Shown here piece by piece: positions 1-8,841 of a stretch of 64,000 nucleotides of DNA (within the stretch, counting starts at the first letter, position 1; each line of letters begins with the position of its first letter). Origin of the DNA: Bacillota bacterium (lineage in GTDB: Bacteria > Bacillota > Sulfobacillia > Sulfobacillales > Sulfobacillaceae); the NCBI GenBank assembly GCA_023511625.1, contig JAIMBD010000003.1:124001-188000 (forward strand), given 5' to 3'. The position numbers were made by a program, and so were the translations under genes. The notes beneath the pieces were generated by a model. The model was not told the origin of the DNA and made no database searches. It was given only the letters and a program-made list of their open reading frames with translations.

Positions 1-354
1 AAGCCGGGGGTGTATCCCGCGGCGCAAGAGGAGGAGGTCTAACCCTACCCAGGCCACGAAGCCGGCAAGACCGCCGATAAGGTCTGCCCCTTGGTGGTAC
101 AGGGCCGGAGTGATTCCGACCGCCTGCCACATGCCCACCGGGACCAGAAGGCCGAGCACATGGCCTGCCAGCACTGCCAAGATCCCCCAGTGGAAGAGGG
201 GGCTGCCCCATTTGAGCCAACGGCTTTCCAGGATTTGGCTCGACCGGGACGTCCAGGAGAGCGGGCGGTAGGCGTAGCGGTACAAACAGCCTACGAGCAA
301 AACGGCGAGACAGAGGTAGGGGTACACGGCGCCCCAAAAAATGCTGGCCAGCAT
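1..354 (-). CDS. narI: Respiratory nitrate reductase gamma subunit, partial (C-terminus beyond window)
   Basis: This is the membrane cytochrome b subunit that passes electrons from menaquinol to NarH. Only the first 118 residues lie in the window. The visible part has a hydrophobic N-terminal helix and then His55 and His65, ten residues apart in the segment LFHWGILAVLAGH. These match the first pair of haem b ligands of E. coli NarI (His56 and His66). The ATG at 354 has an AGGAGG-type ribosome site just upstream. It is the last visible gene of the nar operon, 19 bases after narJ. The second haem-ligand pair cannot be checked. Confidence 0.93.
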   Translation of the reverse strand, partial: MLASIFWGAVYPYLCLAVLLVGCLYRYAYRPLSWTSRSSQILESRWLKWGSPLFHWGILAVLAGHVLGLLVPVGMWQAVGITPALYHQGADLIGGLAGFVAWVGLDLLLLRRGIHPRL

Positions 355-373
355 GGCGCACCTCCTCGTCCTG

Positions 374-940
374 TCAGAAGAGCAGGGGATAGGGAACAGT
401 CGCCGAGGGGTCTTGGAACTCGGAGAGGGCTCCGCCCGGCTGGGACACGGACCCAAACGTGCCGGCGGCACAGCCTACCAGCGGCCGGTACGGGTGGCCA
501 GGGTCCAGGCAATCGACCAGATGGGCCAAGGCCTGCCCGACGAGTCGGGAGAGGACTGAGGGAGGATCGGGGGAGACGGCGAGGAACTCGAGCAACGTGG
601 GGAGGTGGTCGACCCAGGCCGGATTTTTGACCGCATAGCCTGCAGTCCGAATTGCATCGAGGGCCAAGGCCAGCACTGGACCCGGCGGCAAGTCGGGAGG
701 AAGATGCGCCGAAAGCTGCAAACTGGTCTTCCGGTCAAGATCGAAGGTAGCCACGTAAAGGCTTTCGAGTTCGACGGCGGCCAGGGGTAGGAGGGCCTCA
801 AGGGCTCGGGCGGCGTCGGCGTCCCGACCAGCCAGGACAGGCAGCAGGCGGTGCGCGCGCCGGCGCCAGCGGGCATCGGGGTAGTCGAGCAGCGCCGCCA
901 ACGCCTTGCGAAGCCAACGGGTGTGGACGGCGCGGGTCAT
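374..940 (-). CDS. narJ: Nitrate reductase assembly chaperone NarJ
   Basis: NarJ is a cytoplasmic TorD-family chaperone that holds NarGH while the molybdenum cofactor is inserted. The predicted protein has 188 residues, at the short end for the family. It is helical, begins with a RKALAALLDYPD segment and has a central HLPTLLEFLAVSP segment, both typical of NarJ. The reading frame stays open far upstream through narH, but the ATG at 940 overlaps the narH stop as ATGA, so this start is chosen. Function rests on the operon order narG-narH-narJ-narI as much as on sequence, because the family is divergent. Confidence 0.9.
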   Translation of the reverse strand: MTRAVHTRWLRKALAALLDYPDARWRRRAHRLLPVLAGRDADAARALEALLPLAAVELESLYVATFDLDRKTSLQLSAHLPPDLPPGPVLALALDAIRTAGYAVKNPAWVDHLPTLLEFLAVSPDPPSVLSRLVGQALAHLVDCLDPGHPYRPLVGCAAGTFGSVSQPGGALSEFQDPSATVPYPLLF

Positions 941-2394
941 GGCCGCACCTCCCCACCCAAGGCCTCGAGGCCGATGAGCCCTTGCTCGGCGCTTAAGTCC
1001 TGGATGCGGTTGCGGTCGGCGGGCGGAATGACAAACCGCTCCGCGTATTTGGCCACGCCGAGTAGGTGCGCCATGGCTCGGACCGCCTCGGGAGTCAATC
1101 CCGCGCGCTCTACCGCCTGGGCGGCCGAGGGCTCTTCGCCGGGTACGAGTTCTGCCCGCATCCAGGTCCGCATGGCCCAAAGGCGCTCGAGAGCCCGGTG
1201 GACCGGCTTCACGTCGCCGGCAGTGAAGAGGGCCGCGAGGTACTCCAGCGGGATGCGCAGGGCCTCGATGGCCGGGAAGGTGGCCTCGTCGACCGCGCCT
1301 GGCCAGTGGTGCAAGACGGGGCTCAAGGGCGGGATGTACCACACCATGGGCAGCGTCCGGTATTCGGGGTGCAAGGGGAGCGCCACCTGCCAGCGCACGG
1401 CCAGGTCGTACACGGGAGAGCGTTGGGCGGCCAGCAGCCACGCGTCGGAGATCCCGGCCGCTCTGGCCTGGTCGATCACCTGCGGGTCGGTGGGGTCGAG
1501 GAACAGGCCGAGCTGTTGTCCGTACAAGTCTTGGGGATCGGGAGAAGAGGCCGCCTCGAGCACCTGGTCGGCGTCGTAGAGGATGGGGCCGAGATAGCGG
1601 ATGCGACCCACGCAGGTCTCCGAGCAGACCGTGGGCAGGCCCGACTCGATGCGGGGATAGCAGAAGGTGCACTTCTCAGCCTTGTGGGTCTGCCAGTTGA
1701 AGTACACCTTCTTGTAGGGACAGGCGCTGATGCAAAAGCGCCACCCCCGGCAGGCCTCCTGGTCCACCAGCACGATGCCGTCCTCGTCCCGCTTGTATAT
1801 TGCCCCCGAAGGGCAGGCGGCGACACAGGCCGGATTGAGGCAGTGCTCACAGATCCGGGGGAGGTAGAAGAGAAAGGTGTGGTGGTACTCCCAGACGATC
1901 CGCTCGCCCATCTCGCTGAGATTGGGGTCTTGTTGGGCCACCGGCGGACCTCCGGCCAAGTCGTCGTCCCAGTTTGGACCCCAATGCGGCTTGTCGAGGG
2001 GCGCTCCGGTCAGTGCCGACCGCGGCCGGGCTACCGGTTGGTGGGCCCGCCGCCGGGGGTCGACCAGGGCCTCGTAGTCATAGTCCCACGGCTCGTAGTA
2101 GTCGTCGATCACCGGCAGATCGGGGTTGTGAAAGATGGTGGCCAATTTCTTCCACGCCCCGCCTGCCAAGAGCGTCAGCCGGTTGCCGACCCGGTGCCAG
2201 CCGCCCCGCCAGCGCTCCTGGTCTTCCCAACGGACGGGATAGCCAGGGCCGGGTCGCGTCTCCACATTGTTGAACCACATGTACTCAGCGCCGCGACGAT
2301 TGGTCCAGGTGTTCTTACAGGTTACGCTGCAGGTATGGCATCCGATGCACTTGTCGAGGTTCATCACCATGGCGATCTGGGCCTTAATCCGCAA
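937..2394 (-). CDS. narH: Respiratory nitrate reductase beta subunit (iron-sulfur protein)
   Basis: This electron-transfer subunit carries four iron-sulfur clusters between NarI and NarG. The 485-residue protein starts with Cys16, Cys19, Cys22 and Cys26 in CIGCHTCSVTC, at the same positions as in E. coli NarH. A second group is CEHCLNPACVAACPSG. A third, CRGWRFCISACPYKK, has Trp where one Cys would be expected, which is the family's normal [3Fe-4S] site. A fourth lies around CTFCYPRIESGLP. Its start overlaps the narG stop by 11 bases and its stop overlaps the narJ start, so translation is probably coupled along the operon. Confidence 0.97.
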   Translation of the reverse strand: MRIKAQIAMVMNLDKCIGCHTCSVTCKNTWTNRRGAEYMWFNNVETRPGPGYPVRWEDQERWRGGWHRVGNRLTLLAGGAWKKLATIFHNPDLPVIDDYYEPWDYDYEALVDPRRRAHQPVARPRSALTGAPLDKPHWGPNWDDDLAGGPPVAQQDPNLSEMGERIVWEYHHTFLFYLPRICEHCLNPACVAACPSGAIYKRDEDGIVLVDQEACRGWRFCISACPYKKVYFNWQTHKAEKCTFCYPRIESGLPTVCSETCVGRIRYLGPILYDADQVLEAASSPDPQDLYGQQLGLFLDPTDPQVIDQARAAGISDAWLLAAQRSPVYDLAVRWQVALPLHPEYRTLPMVWYIPPLSPVLHHWPGAVDEATFPAIEALRIPLEYLAALFTAGDVKPVHRALERLWAMRTWMRAELVPGEEPSAAQAVERAGLTPEAVRAMAHLLGVAKYAERFVIPPADRNRIQDLSAEQGLIGLEALGGEVRP

Positions 2395-5300
2395 GGAAGT
2401 TCACCTCCTGGGAAATCGGCCGAATGTAGGCCAAAACGTCCCGCTGATGGCCGGTGGGGCCGTAGTAGTTAAACCCGTAGCTCAACTGCGCGTACCCGCC
2501 GACCATGTGGGTCGTCTTGGGGAGGATGTGGGTGACGCTGTTGTGGGTCCCCCCGCGGTCGCCCGTCAGCGGGCTCTGGGGCACGCCCACCGTACGGTCC
2601 TGGGCATGGTACATCATTGCCACCCCCGGCGGGATGCGATGACTGACCACTGCCCGGGCCACGATGGCCCCGTGCCGGTTGTAGACCTCTACCCAGTCGT
2701 TGTCTCGGATTCCCATCCGCTCGGCGTCCTCGTGACTGATCCACACCGTCTGTCCGCCGCGAAAGAGCGTCAACATGCGCGGGTTGTCAAAGTATGTGGA
2801 GTGGATGGCCCACTTCTGATGCGGCGTTAAATACCGGACCAACAGCGCTCCGCCATCCGTCGGTTCAGACTCGCCGGGTGCAAATGGGCGCTGGGCCAAG
2901 GGCGGCCGGTAGAGGGGAAGGCCCTCCCCGAAGTCGAGCAGCACCTCGTGGTCGAGGTAGAAGTGCTGGCGCCCGGTCAAGGTCCGCCAGGGGATACCCA
3001 GTTCCACGTTGGCCGTAAAGGGGGAGTAGCGGCGGTCGTGGGCCTCGAGCCCCGACCATACCGGAGCCGCCAAGGTCAGGCGCGGCTGCACCACGAGGTC
3101 GGCGAAGGTCGGAGCCTCTGCTTCGCGCCCTCGAACGGCCTGGCGCAGGGAGAGGCCGGTCGTGGCCTCCAGGGCGGCCCACTCTTCGGCAGCGCGGTGG
3201 CCGTTGGTAGGGCCCGACAGGGTGAGGATGGCCTCGGCCACGGCTTGCGGATGGTCGAGGCGCGGTCGTCCCTCCCCTACTCCGGGGTCGGTTGCGGTGC
3301 CCACCCGCCGGACGAGCTCGGCCACGGCCGGTCCCCCCGGGATGCGGATGCCCTTGGCCCCGATGCCCTCGTCGACCAAGGGGCCGAGCGTGGTCATGCG
3401 CTCGGCCAGATGGGCCCAGTCTCGCCGCACCACCGCGAGCGCCGGCATGGTGCGCCCAGGCTCGGCCGTCTCGGGGTCCTCGCGCCAGTCGCGCACGCGC
3501 CCGTGCGGTTGGGCAAGCTCACCGGGGGTATCGTGGAGCAAGGGGGTCATGACCAGGTCTTCGGCCTCTGGCAGGTACTGCGCGGCCAGGCGGGAGACGG
3601 CCTTGGCCACCGTCACGAAGGCGTCCCAGTCGGATTTCGCCTCCCACATGGGGGCGATGGCAGGATTGAACGGGTGGATGAACGGGTGCATGTCGGTGGT
3701 GCTCAGGTCGTGCTTCTCGTACCAGGTGGCCGCCGGCAGCACCACGTCGGCATACAGGCCACTGGCGGTCATGCGAAAGTCGATGTCTACCAACAGGTCC
3801 AACTTCCCCTCGGGGAGGTGGGGCGCGCATTCGACTGCCGTGGGTTGCCACGAGGTGGCGGGGTCTGCGAGCGGGTGGCCGCTCGTGCCCAAAAGATGCT
3901 TGAGGAAGTACTCGTGCCCCTTGCCGCTCGAGCCGAGGAGGTTCGACCGCCAGACGAACAAAACCCGTGGGTAGTTGACCGGGTCGTCAGGATGCTCGAC
4001 GGCCCAGGGGATTAAGCCGGAGACCAACCGTTCTTTGGCCCAGCGCACCACCTCCGCATCGTCGGTGCATCCGGCCGCGCGCGCCTGGCGCACCACGTCC
4101 AGGGGATTGACGCTCCACTGCGGGTAGAAGGGGAGCCAGCCCAGGCGGACGGCCAATGCGTTGGCGTCGGCGGGGTGTAAGGTGGCGAACCGCCCGCCCC
4201 ACGGGACGGCCAGGGGCTGGAAAGGCGGCTCCTCGTACCGAAATTGCTCCGTGGCAAAGTAGAAGAAGGAGGTGCCGTTCATTTGGCGCGCCGGGCGGAC
4301 CCAGTCCAGGCCGAAGGCGACGGTGCTCCACCCCTCAAGCGGCCGCACCTTTTCCTGCCCCACGTAATGCGCCCACCCGCCGCCGTTGACGCCTTGGCTG
4401 CCGGTCAGCAAGACCAAAGCGATGATCGCGCGGTAGATCACATCGGAGTGATACCAGTGGTTGGTGCCGGCTCCCAGCGCGATCATCGACCGGCCACAGG
4501 TCCGGGCGGCGTTGTCGGCGAACTCGCGCGCGACGCGGATGGCGTCTTCCGCCGGAACGCCGGTGATGGCGGCTTGCCAGGCCGGCGTGTAGGGCTTGGC
4601 GTCGCCCTCGTCGTGCGGGTAGTCACCGCCAAGGCCGCGGTCGACTCCGAGGTGGGCGAGTAAGAGGTCGTAGACGGTGGTCACGGTCCATACCGTACCA
4701 TCGGCGGCCTCCACCCGCCGCGCCGGGACCCCCCGGATCAGGGACTGGCTCTGCCCGTGTCCGAAGTAGGGAAAGGAGACCAAAACCGTCTCGGTTGAGC
4801 GGTCGATCAGGGTCAGGCAGGGATCGATGGGGCTTCCATCGGGGTTGGACAGTTCAAGGCGCCACCGGCCGCTCTGATCCCAGCGGTGGCCTAGCGTGCC
4901 GAGCGGCACGGCAGGTCCTTCGCGCCGGCCATCCCACACCACGGGCTTGAAGGCGCCCAAGGCCTCGCCCAATCCCAAGTCTTCGGCGGTCAGAAACCGG
5001 TCCGCCACCCACTGGCCATCGCGCGCGGCCAGCGTGACCAAGAAGGGCAAATCGGTAAAGCGGCGGGCGTAGTCCAAGAAGTACGGGGTGGGGCGGCGAT
5101 GATAGAACTCCTTGAGGATGACGTGTGCCATGGCCAAGGCCAGAGCTCCGTCGGTCCCCGGGCGTGCGGCCAGCCAGTGATCGGCGAATTTGACGTACTC
5201 GGCGTAGTCGGGGCTGACTGCCACCACCTTGGTGCCGCGATAGCGGGCCTCGGTCAGAAAATGGGCGTCGGGTGTGCGGGTCATCGGCAGGTTGGTTCCC

Positions 5301-6067
5301 CAGATGATGAAGTAGGTGGCGTTGTACCAGTCGGCGCTTTCCGGGACGTCGGTCTGTTCTCCCCAGATTTGCGGCGACGCCGGAGGCAGGTCGGCATACC
5401 AATCGTAAAAGCTCAACACCACGCCGCCGAAGAGCGACAGGAAGCGGGCACCCCCGGCGTAGCTGACGGGAGACATGGCCGGGATGGGGCTAAACCCCAC
5501 CACCCGGTCCGGTCCGAAGGTGCGGGCCGTGGCCAAGCAGGCGGCAGCGATGAGGTCGGCGGCTGCCTGCCAGGTCACTCGCACCCATCCGCCCTTGCCC
5601 CGCATGGCTTGATACCGACGTCGTTTGACAGGGTCTTCAATGATAGACTCCCAGGCCGCCAAGGGGTCGGGGGCAGACCGGAGCGCCTCTTGCCACAGCT
5701 GCCACAGCTCGGCCCGCACATAGGGAAACTTGATGCGGGCCGGGTTGTAGAGGTACCAGGAGTAGCTCGCGCCGCGGGGGCACCCCCGGGGCTCGTACTC
5801 GGGAAAGTCAGGACCGAGGGAGGGGTAGTCGGTGGCCTGGGTCTCCCAGGTGACGATCCCGTCTTTGACGTACACCTGCCAGCTACACGACCCGGTGCAA
5901 TTGACGCCATGGGTCGACCGCACCACCCGATCGTGTTGCCACCGGTGGCGGTAGAGGTCTTCCCAGTCGCGGTCGCGCGGGTTTTCCTCGCTGTGCCCGC
6001 GGTTGAACCGCGGGCCGCGCCGCAGGTAGTTTAAGCTGCGCGTCAAGGGGTTGCGTCGGCTAGCCAT
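2384..6067 (-). CDS. narG: Respiratory nitrate reductase alpha subunit (molybdopterin)
   Basis: This catalytic subunit reduces nitrate to nitrite at a bis-MGD molybdenum centre. The 1227-residue length is normal for the family. The N-terminal [4Fe-4S] site is seen as His53, Cys57 and Cys61 in STHGVNCTGSCSW, with a later Cys in EPRGCPRGASYSWYLY. The region ADWYNATYFIIWGTN contains the aspartate expected to bind molybdenum. There is no twin-arginine signal, so the enzyme should face the cytoplasm as a membrane-bound Nar complex. The ATG at 6067 lies inside the last codons of the upstream small gene. Confidence 0.98.
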   Translation of the reverse strand: MASRRNPLTRSLNYLRRGPRFNRGHSEENPRDRDWEDLYRHRWQHDRVVRSTHGVNCTGSCSWQVYVKDGIVTWETQATDYPSLGPDFPEYEPRGCPRGASYSWYLYNPARIKFPYVRAELWQLWQEALRSAPDPLAAWESIIEDPVKRRRYQAMRGKGGWVRVTWQAAADLIAAACLATARTFGPDRVVGFSPIPAMSPVSYAGGARFLSLFGGVVLSFYDWYADLPPASPQIWGEQTDVPESADWYNATYFIIWGTNLPMTRTPDAHFLTEARYRGTKVVAVSPDYAEYVKFADHWLAARPGTDGALALAMAHVILKEFYHRRPTPYFLDYARRFTDLPFLVTLAARDGQWVADRFLTAEDLGLGEALGAFKPVVWDGRREGPAVPLGTLGHRWDQSGRWRLELSNPDGSPIDPCLTLIDRSTETVLVSFPYFGHGQSQSLIRGVPARRVEAADGTVWTVTTVYDLLLAHLGVDRGLGGDYPHDEGDAKPYTPAWQAAITGVPAEDAIRVAREFADNAARTCGRSMIALGAGTNHWYHSDVIYRAIIALVLLTGSQGVNGGGWAHYVGQEKVRPLEGWSTVAFGLDWVRPARQMNGTSFFYFATEQFRYEEPPFQPLAVPWGGRFATLHPADANALAVRLGWLPFYPQWSVNPLDVVRQARAAGCTDDAEVVRWAKERLVSGLIPWAVEHPDDPVNYPRVLFVWRSNLLGSSGKGHEYFLKHLLGTSGHPLADPATSWQPTAVECAPHLPEGKLDLLVDIDFRMTASGLYADVVLPAATWYEKHDLSTTDMHPFIHPFNPAIAPMWEAKSDWDAFVTVAKAVSRLAAQYLPEAEDLVMTPLLHDTPGELAQPHGRVRDWREDPETAEPGRTMPALAVVRRDWAHLAERMTTLGPLVDEGIGAKGIRIPGGPAVAELVRRVGTATDPGVGEGRPRLDHPQAVAEAILTLSGPTNGHRAAEEWAALEATTGLSLRQAVRGREAEAPTFADLVVQPRLTLAAPVWSGLEAHDRRYSPFTANVELGIPWRTLTGRQHFYLDHEVLLDFGEGLPLYRPPLAQRPFAPGESEPTDGGALLVRYLTPHQKWAIHSTYFDNPRMLTLFRGGQTVWISHEDAERMGIRDNDWVEVYNRHGAIVARAVVSHRIPPGVAMMYHAQDRTVGVPQSPLTGDRGGTHNSVTHILPKTTHMVGGYAQLSYGFNYYGPTGHQRDVLAYIRPISQEVNFLAD

Positions 6068-6335
6068 GACGGCGTCCTCCTCCGAGCGAAGCGGTCGGCG
6101 ACAGGGATTGCGGGCTACTTAGGCTCAAGGCCTTCATGGCGACCTCGACGGTGGGGGCATTGGCCACGGCCAGAAGGCAGTGGTCAACGGCGTTGGGGCC
6201 CTCCAAGCGCTCCACGGCCTCGACCAGGGCCCTCGGGAGGGGCCCAAAGCGCGTGGCCAGGACCCAGAGCAACTCGGTGCGATCCTCCGGGGTCAGTCCC
6301 GGAGTTTGGTGAGCGGGGACGTTCGACGTGTCCAT
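6060..6335 (-). CDS. Small uncharacterised protein leading into narG
   Basis: A 91-residue soluble, mostly helical protein of unknown function. The ATG at 6335 is preceded by an AAGGAGG ribosome site, and the stop overlaps the narG start by 8 bases. That makes co-translation with nitrate reductase likely. The central stretch TELLWVLATRFGPLPRAL, followed by two more short helices, has the look of the small helical DUF4351-type domain. This comparison is from memory of the pattern only. It is not a recognised Nar subunit. The translation is clean, and the position argues against a spurious ORF. Confidence 0.7.
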   Translation of the reverse strand: MDTSNVPAHQTPGLTPEDRTELLWVLATRFGPLPRALVEAVERLEGPNAVDHCLLAVANAPTVEVAMKALSLSSPQSLSPTASLGGGRRHG

Positions 6336-6386
6336 AAGACCTCCTTCCAAAGTTCGGGCGACGGTCGGAATGGGGCGAAGAGCGGG

Positions 6387-7499
6387 TCACGGGTGGGTAT
6401 CGGGGGTGGGCCCGCCTGCCAGTGGGCGTTCGGGACCTCGGCGGGGCGCGAGCCGCCGCGCGACCCAACTCCCAAGACCCAGACCGGCTACAGCGGCCCA
6501 GGCCACCAGTCCCACCCACACAAAGGCCTCCCCGATCGGTGCCAAAAGGTGGACGCCTGGCACCCGGGCAAAGGTTAAGGTAGCCGTGGCGTACATCCCC
6601 AAGGGGAAGACGATACTCCACTCCGCCGGGTGGTAGGTCGGACGTTCGCGCCCGCCCGCGTATTTCCAAATACCCAAGAGGACCAGCAAGGGGATCCACC
6701 AGCTGCCCCAAGCCCAAAGCACCAAGGCCGTTCCGGCCACGAAGGGGCGCAGAAGCCCAAGCAGCACCGGGGGATGGGGCAACAAGAGCAACCGCGCGGC
6801 GGCCAACACGGTGATGGCCGTTGCCCCCATGTTGATCCAATACGGGGGGGTCAGGTCGCTGGCGGTGATGGGGGCAAAGAGCAGCCGATCGAGGACGAGG
6901 CCGATGAAGAGGAGGTAGAGCACCACGCCCATGGCCCAGAACACCAGCGCCACCAGCGTAAACAGGGCGCGAGGGCTGCCGGGGCCAAGGGCCAAGGCCG
7001 AGGCCAAGGTGGCCACCGACTGTTCGGCCACCACAGCGATCAGCCAGGCGCCGTTGACGGCCCCGAAGGCGACGGTTTCGCGGACGATGAACTGGGCAAA
7101 CAGGCCGTAGACCAACCCGAGCCACGTCGCCGCGCCGACGGCGCCTAAGACCAGGGCGGGCGTCACCCAGCCCGCCAGGAGTGAACGGACGGCCAGCACG
7201 TTGGAGGCAGCCGTGACAGTAAAGAAGGCGAACGCCCGGCTGGGGTCAGCCAGGTCGCGACCGAAGTCGGCTCCGAACCGCACGGCGCGAAGAAGGTAGA
7301 GCACCCAGAGCACCACGTAGGCCACGCCTCCGATTCCCCACAGGGCGGTAGACAGCCCGCTCAACCCCGGAGTTCCGGTGAGAAGCGCGGTGGATACGAT
7401 CTCGGTGGCCATGACCAAGGCAAAGTACCCGGGGTACAAGGTGCGCAGCCCCTCGCGGGAAATCCCCCCGCGCGGTTCTGGGACCTTCGGCATTGCCAT
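6387..7499 (-). CDS. TehA/SLAC1-type (TDT family) anion channel or transporter
   Basis: A 370-residue integral membrane protein with about ten hydrophobic helices, beginning TLYPGYFALVMATEIVSTAL. This N-terminus and the even spacing of helices are typical of the tellurite-resistance/dicarboxylate transporter family that includes TehA and the plant SLAC1 anion channel. The start at 7499 (ATG GCA ATG) has a GAGGAGG site. The longer open frame upstream has no coding character. It lies 51 bases upstream of the narG leader gene on the same strand and looks like the first gene of the nar operon. Movement of nitrate or nitrite is an inference from context. Confidence 0.85.
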   Translation of the reverse strand: MAMPKVPEPRGGISREGLRTLYPGYFALVMATEIVSTALLTGTPGLSGLSTALWGIGGVAYVVLWVLYLLRAVRFGADFGRDLADPSRAFAFFTVTAASNVLAVRSLLAGWVTPALVLGAVGAATWLGLVYGLFAQFIVRETVAFGAVNGAWLIAVVAEQSVATLASALALGPGSPRALFTLVALVFWAMGVVLYLLFIGLVLDRLLFAPITASDLTPPYWINMGATAITVLAAARLLLLPHPPVLLGLLRPFVAGTALVLWAWGSWWIPLLVLLGIWKYAGGRERPTYHPAEWSIVFPLGMYATATLTFARVPGVHLLAPIGEAFVWVGLVAWAAVAGLGLGSWVARRLAPRRGPERPLAGGPTPDTHP

Positions 7500-8081
7500 C
7501 CCTCCTCGACCCGGAGCCTTCGTGCGGCAGTTGCGGTTATTATCGAGTCCAAGACCGGCCGGCGGGAACGGCCATTGGGCGTGCCGAGGGCGGATACATG
7601 GCAGCGACCCGGGACGGCCGAATGGCCCTGAGGCCCGGAACGATCGGGCCAAAAGGGCCGGGCCGAGTGGCCCCTCCTTTGGACGTCCATGGCCGTCGGC
7701 GCCGCCGCCCTCCGGCGCCACCATTCGGCCCTGGTCCCCCAAAGGGGGCGCCCGGGGCTTCGCCCAAGAAAGGCGCGCCTGCCCGCTCCCCCAGTACACC
7801 GCGCAAGGCGTGGCCTCCACCGTGATCCGCCTCACGAAGTGGACCGCGGCCTTGGGGCGCGGCGGTTGCAGGGGCGAATTCCCCCGGCGATCCCCGTGGC
7901 TCGGGAACAGAAAAACCCCGACCACCCTGGAGGAATCGAGGGCCGCCACCGCGAACCTCCCGTGGTCGGGAGCATCAGGGAGGCGAGGGCCTTGGGGCCG
8001 GCTACAGTGGGGCAGGCGGGGCACTTTGGAGCCCGGCGCCGAGCTGAGGGGGCCTCGGCGGCGGAGGAAGGCGTCGTGGAG
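7500..8081. other. Stretch without a supported gene, upstream of the nar operon
   Basis: Open frames run across this G+C-rich stretch on both strands, but none has a convincing start, ribosome site or recognisable product. It must hold the promoter of the minus-strand nar operon. The most A+T-rich patch, a run of alternating A and T near 7536-7550, is the likeliest place, though I cannot define -35 and -10 boxes there. Next to a decayed transposase, the stretch may be insertion-sequence debris. Confidence 0.5.
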
Positions 8082-8826
8082 ATGCACCAGGCGTTCCGGT
8101 TGGCCGTCGACTTGTTCTACCGGGGCCGGGCCCGGGTCCCTGCCGGCTCATGGCAGGGAGTGCAACCGCGCCGAGCAGACGGTGGCCCCTCGGTGGGCAG
8201 AGAACTCCCAGGAGGCCTACTTCTCGGGATGGGCGGGTCTTGCTGCCGCCCCCAAAAGCTGGTCCCTAAATCGCCAGGGCCGGCGCAAGGGGCGTCGATG
8301 GGCTTCCCGCGCGTTCGCAAGAAGGGGCGCCGGGCCGGGGGTCGGTGAGATTCCCCACGGGCGCGGTCCGGGTGGACGACCCACGTCACGTCGTCCTGCC
8401 CCGGATCGGCCGGATGCGCACGCACCGGCCGAGGACGCCGCCGCTTGCCCGAAACGAGGCAGGGATGGCCCGGACCTGCGAGCCATGGTGGCCCGCGAGG
8501 GCAGGTGGCAGTTCGTCCGCGTCACCTGCGAAGGGGAACGCGGCCCGCAACGGTTCCGGCCGAGCGCCGTGGCGGGCGTGGAGGCCGGCGTGCGGCATTG
8601 GGTGTTGCGGTCCACGGGGGGACCGGTGGCGGACCTGTAGCCGTAAAACAGGCGCTGCATAAGCGCGCCCGCCTCAACCGGGCGCTGGCCCGGCTCCATG
8701 CCCACGTGGCGCATATCCGACCGGACGCCTGGCACCAGATCACCCCGCGGCTGGCCCGCACCTCCGGGAAGGTCGTGGGGGAGCGGCCGCGCGTGGCGGG
8801 GTTGGTTGTTCGGAACGAAGTAAGGG
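8082..8826 (+). pseudogene. Decayed TnpB (IS200/IS605 OrfB-type) remnant, several frameshifts
   Basis: Fragments of a TnpB-like RNA-guided nuclease can be followed in order across three frames. They are MHQAFRLAVD at the start, WAENSQEAYFSGWAGLA, GRRKGRR and MGFPRVRKKGRRAG, then RFPTGAVRVDDPRHVVLP, VAGVEAGVRHWVLRSTGG, RARLNRALARLHAHVAHI and finally VVGERPRVAGLVVRN. In intact TnpB the RuvC-I Asp lies in a GVDLG-type motif; here it is Glu. The RuvC-II Glu is kept but the Asp after it is not. At least four frame changes and loss of the C-terminal third mean it cannot make an active protein. No TnpA partner was recognised nearby. Confidence 0.75.
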
Positions 8827-8841
8827 AAGAAGGGGGAAGGG

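Noticed and set aside
374-1672. A 432-residue minus-strand open frame extending narJ far into narH
   Set aside because: Only the last 188 residues look like NarJ; the ATG at 940 overlaps the narH stop as ATGA, and the upstream part is low-complexity Arg/Pro/Gly-rich shadow sequence.
7540-8087. Minus-strand open frame with a VEATPCAVYW segment, briefly considered an IS110-type transposase fragment
   Set aside because: The similarity is a few residues only and nothing around it fits a transposase.
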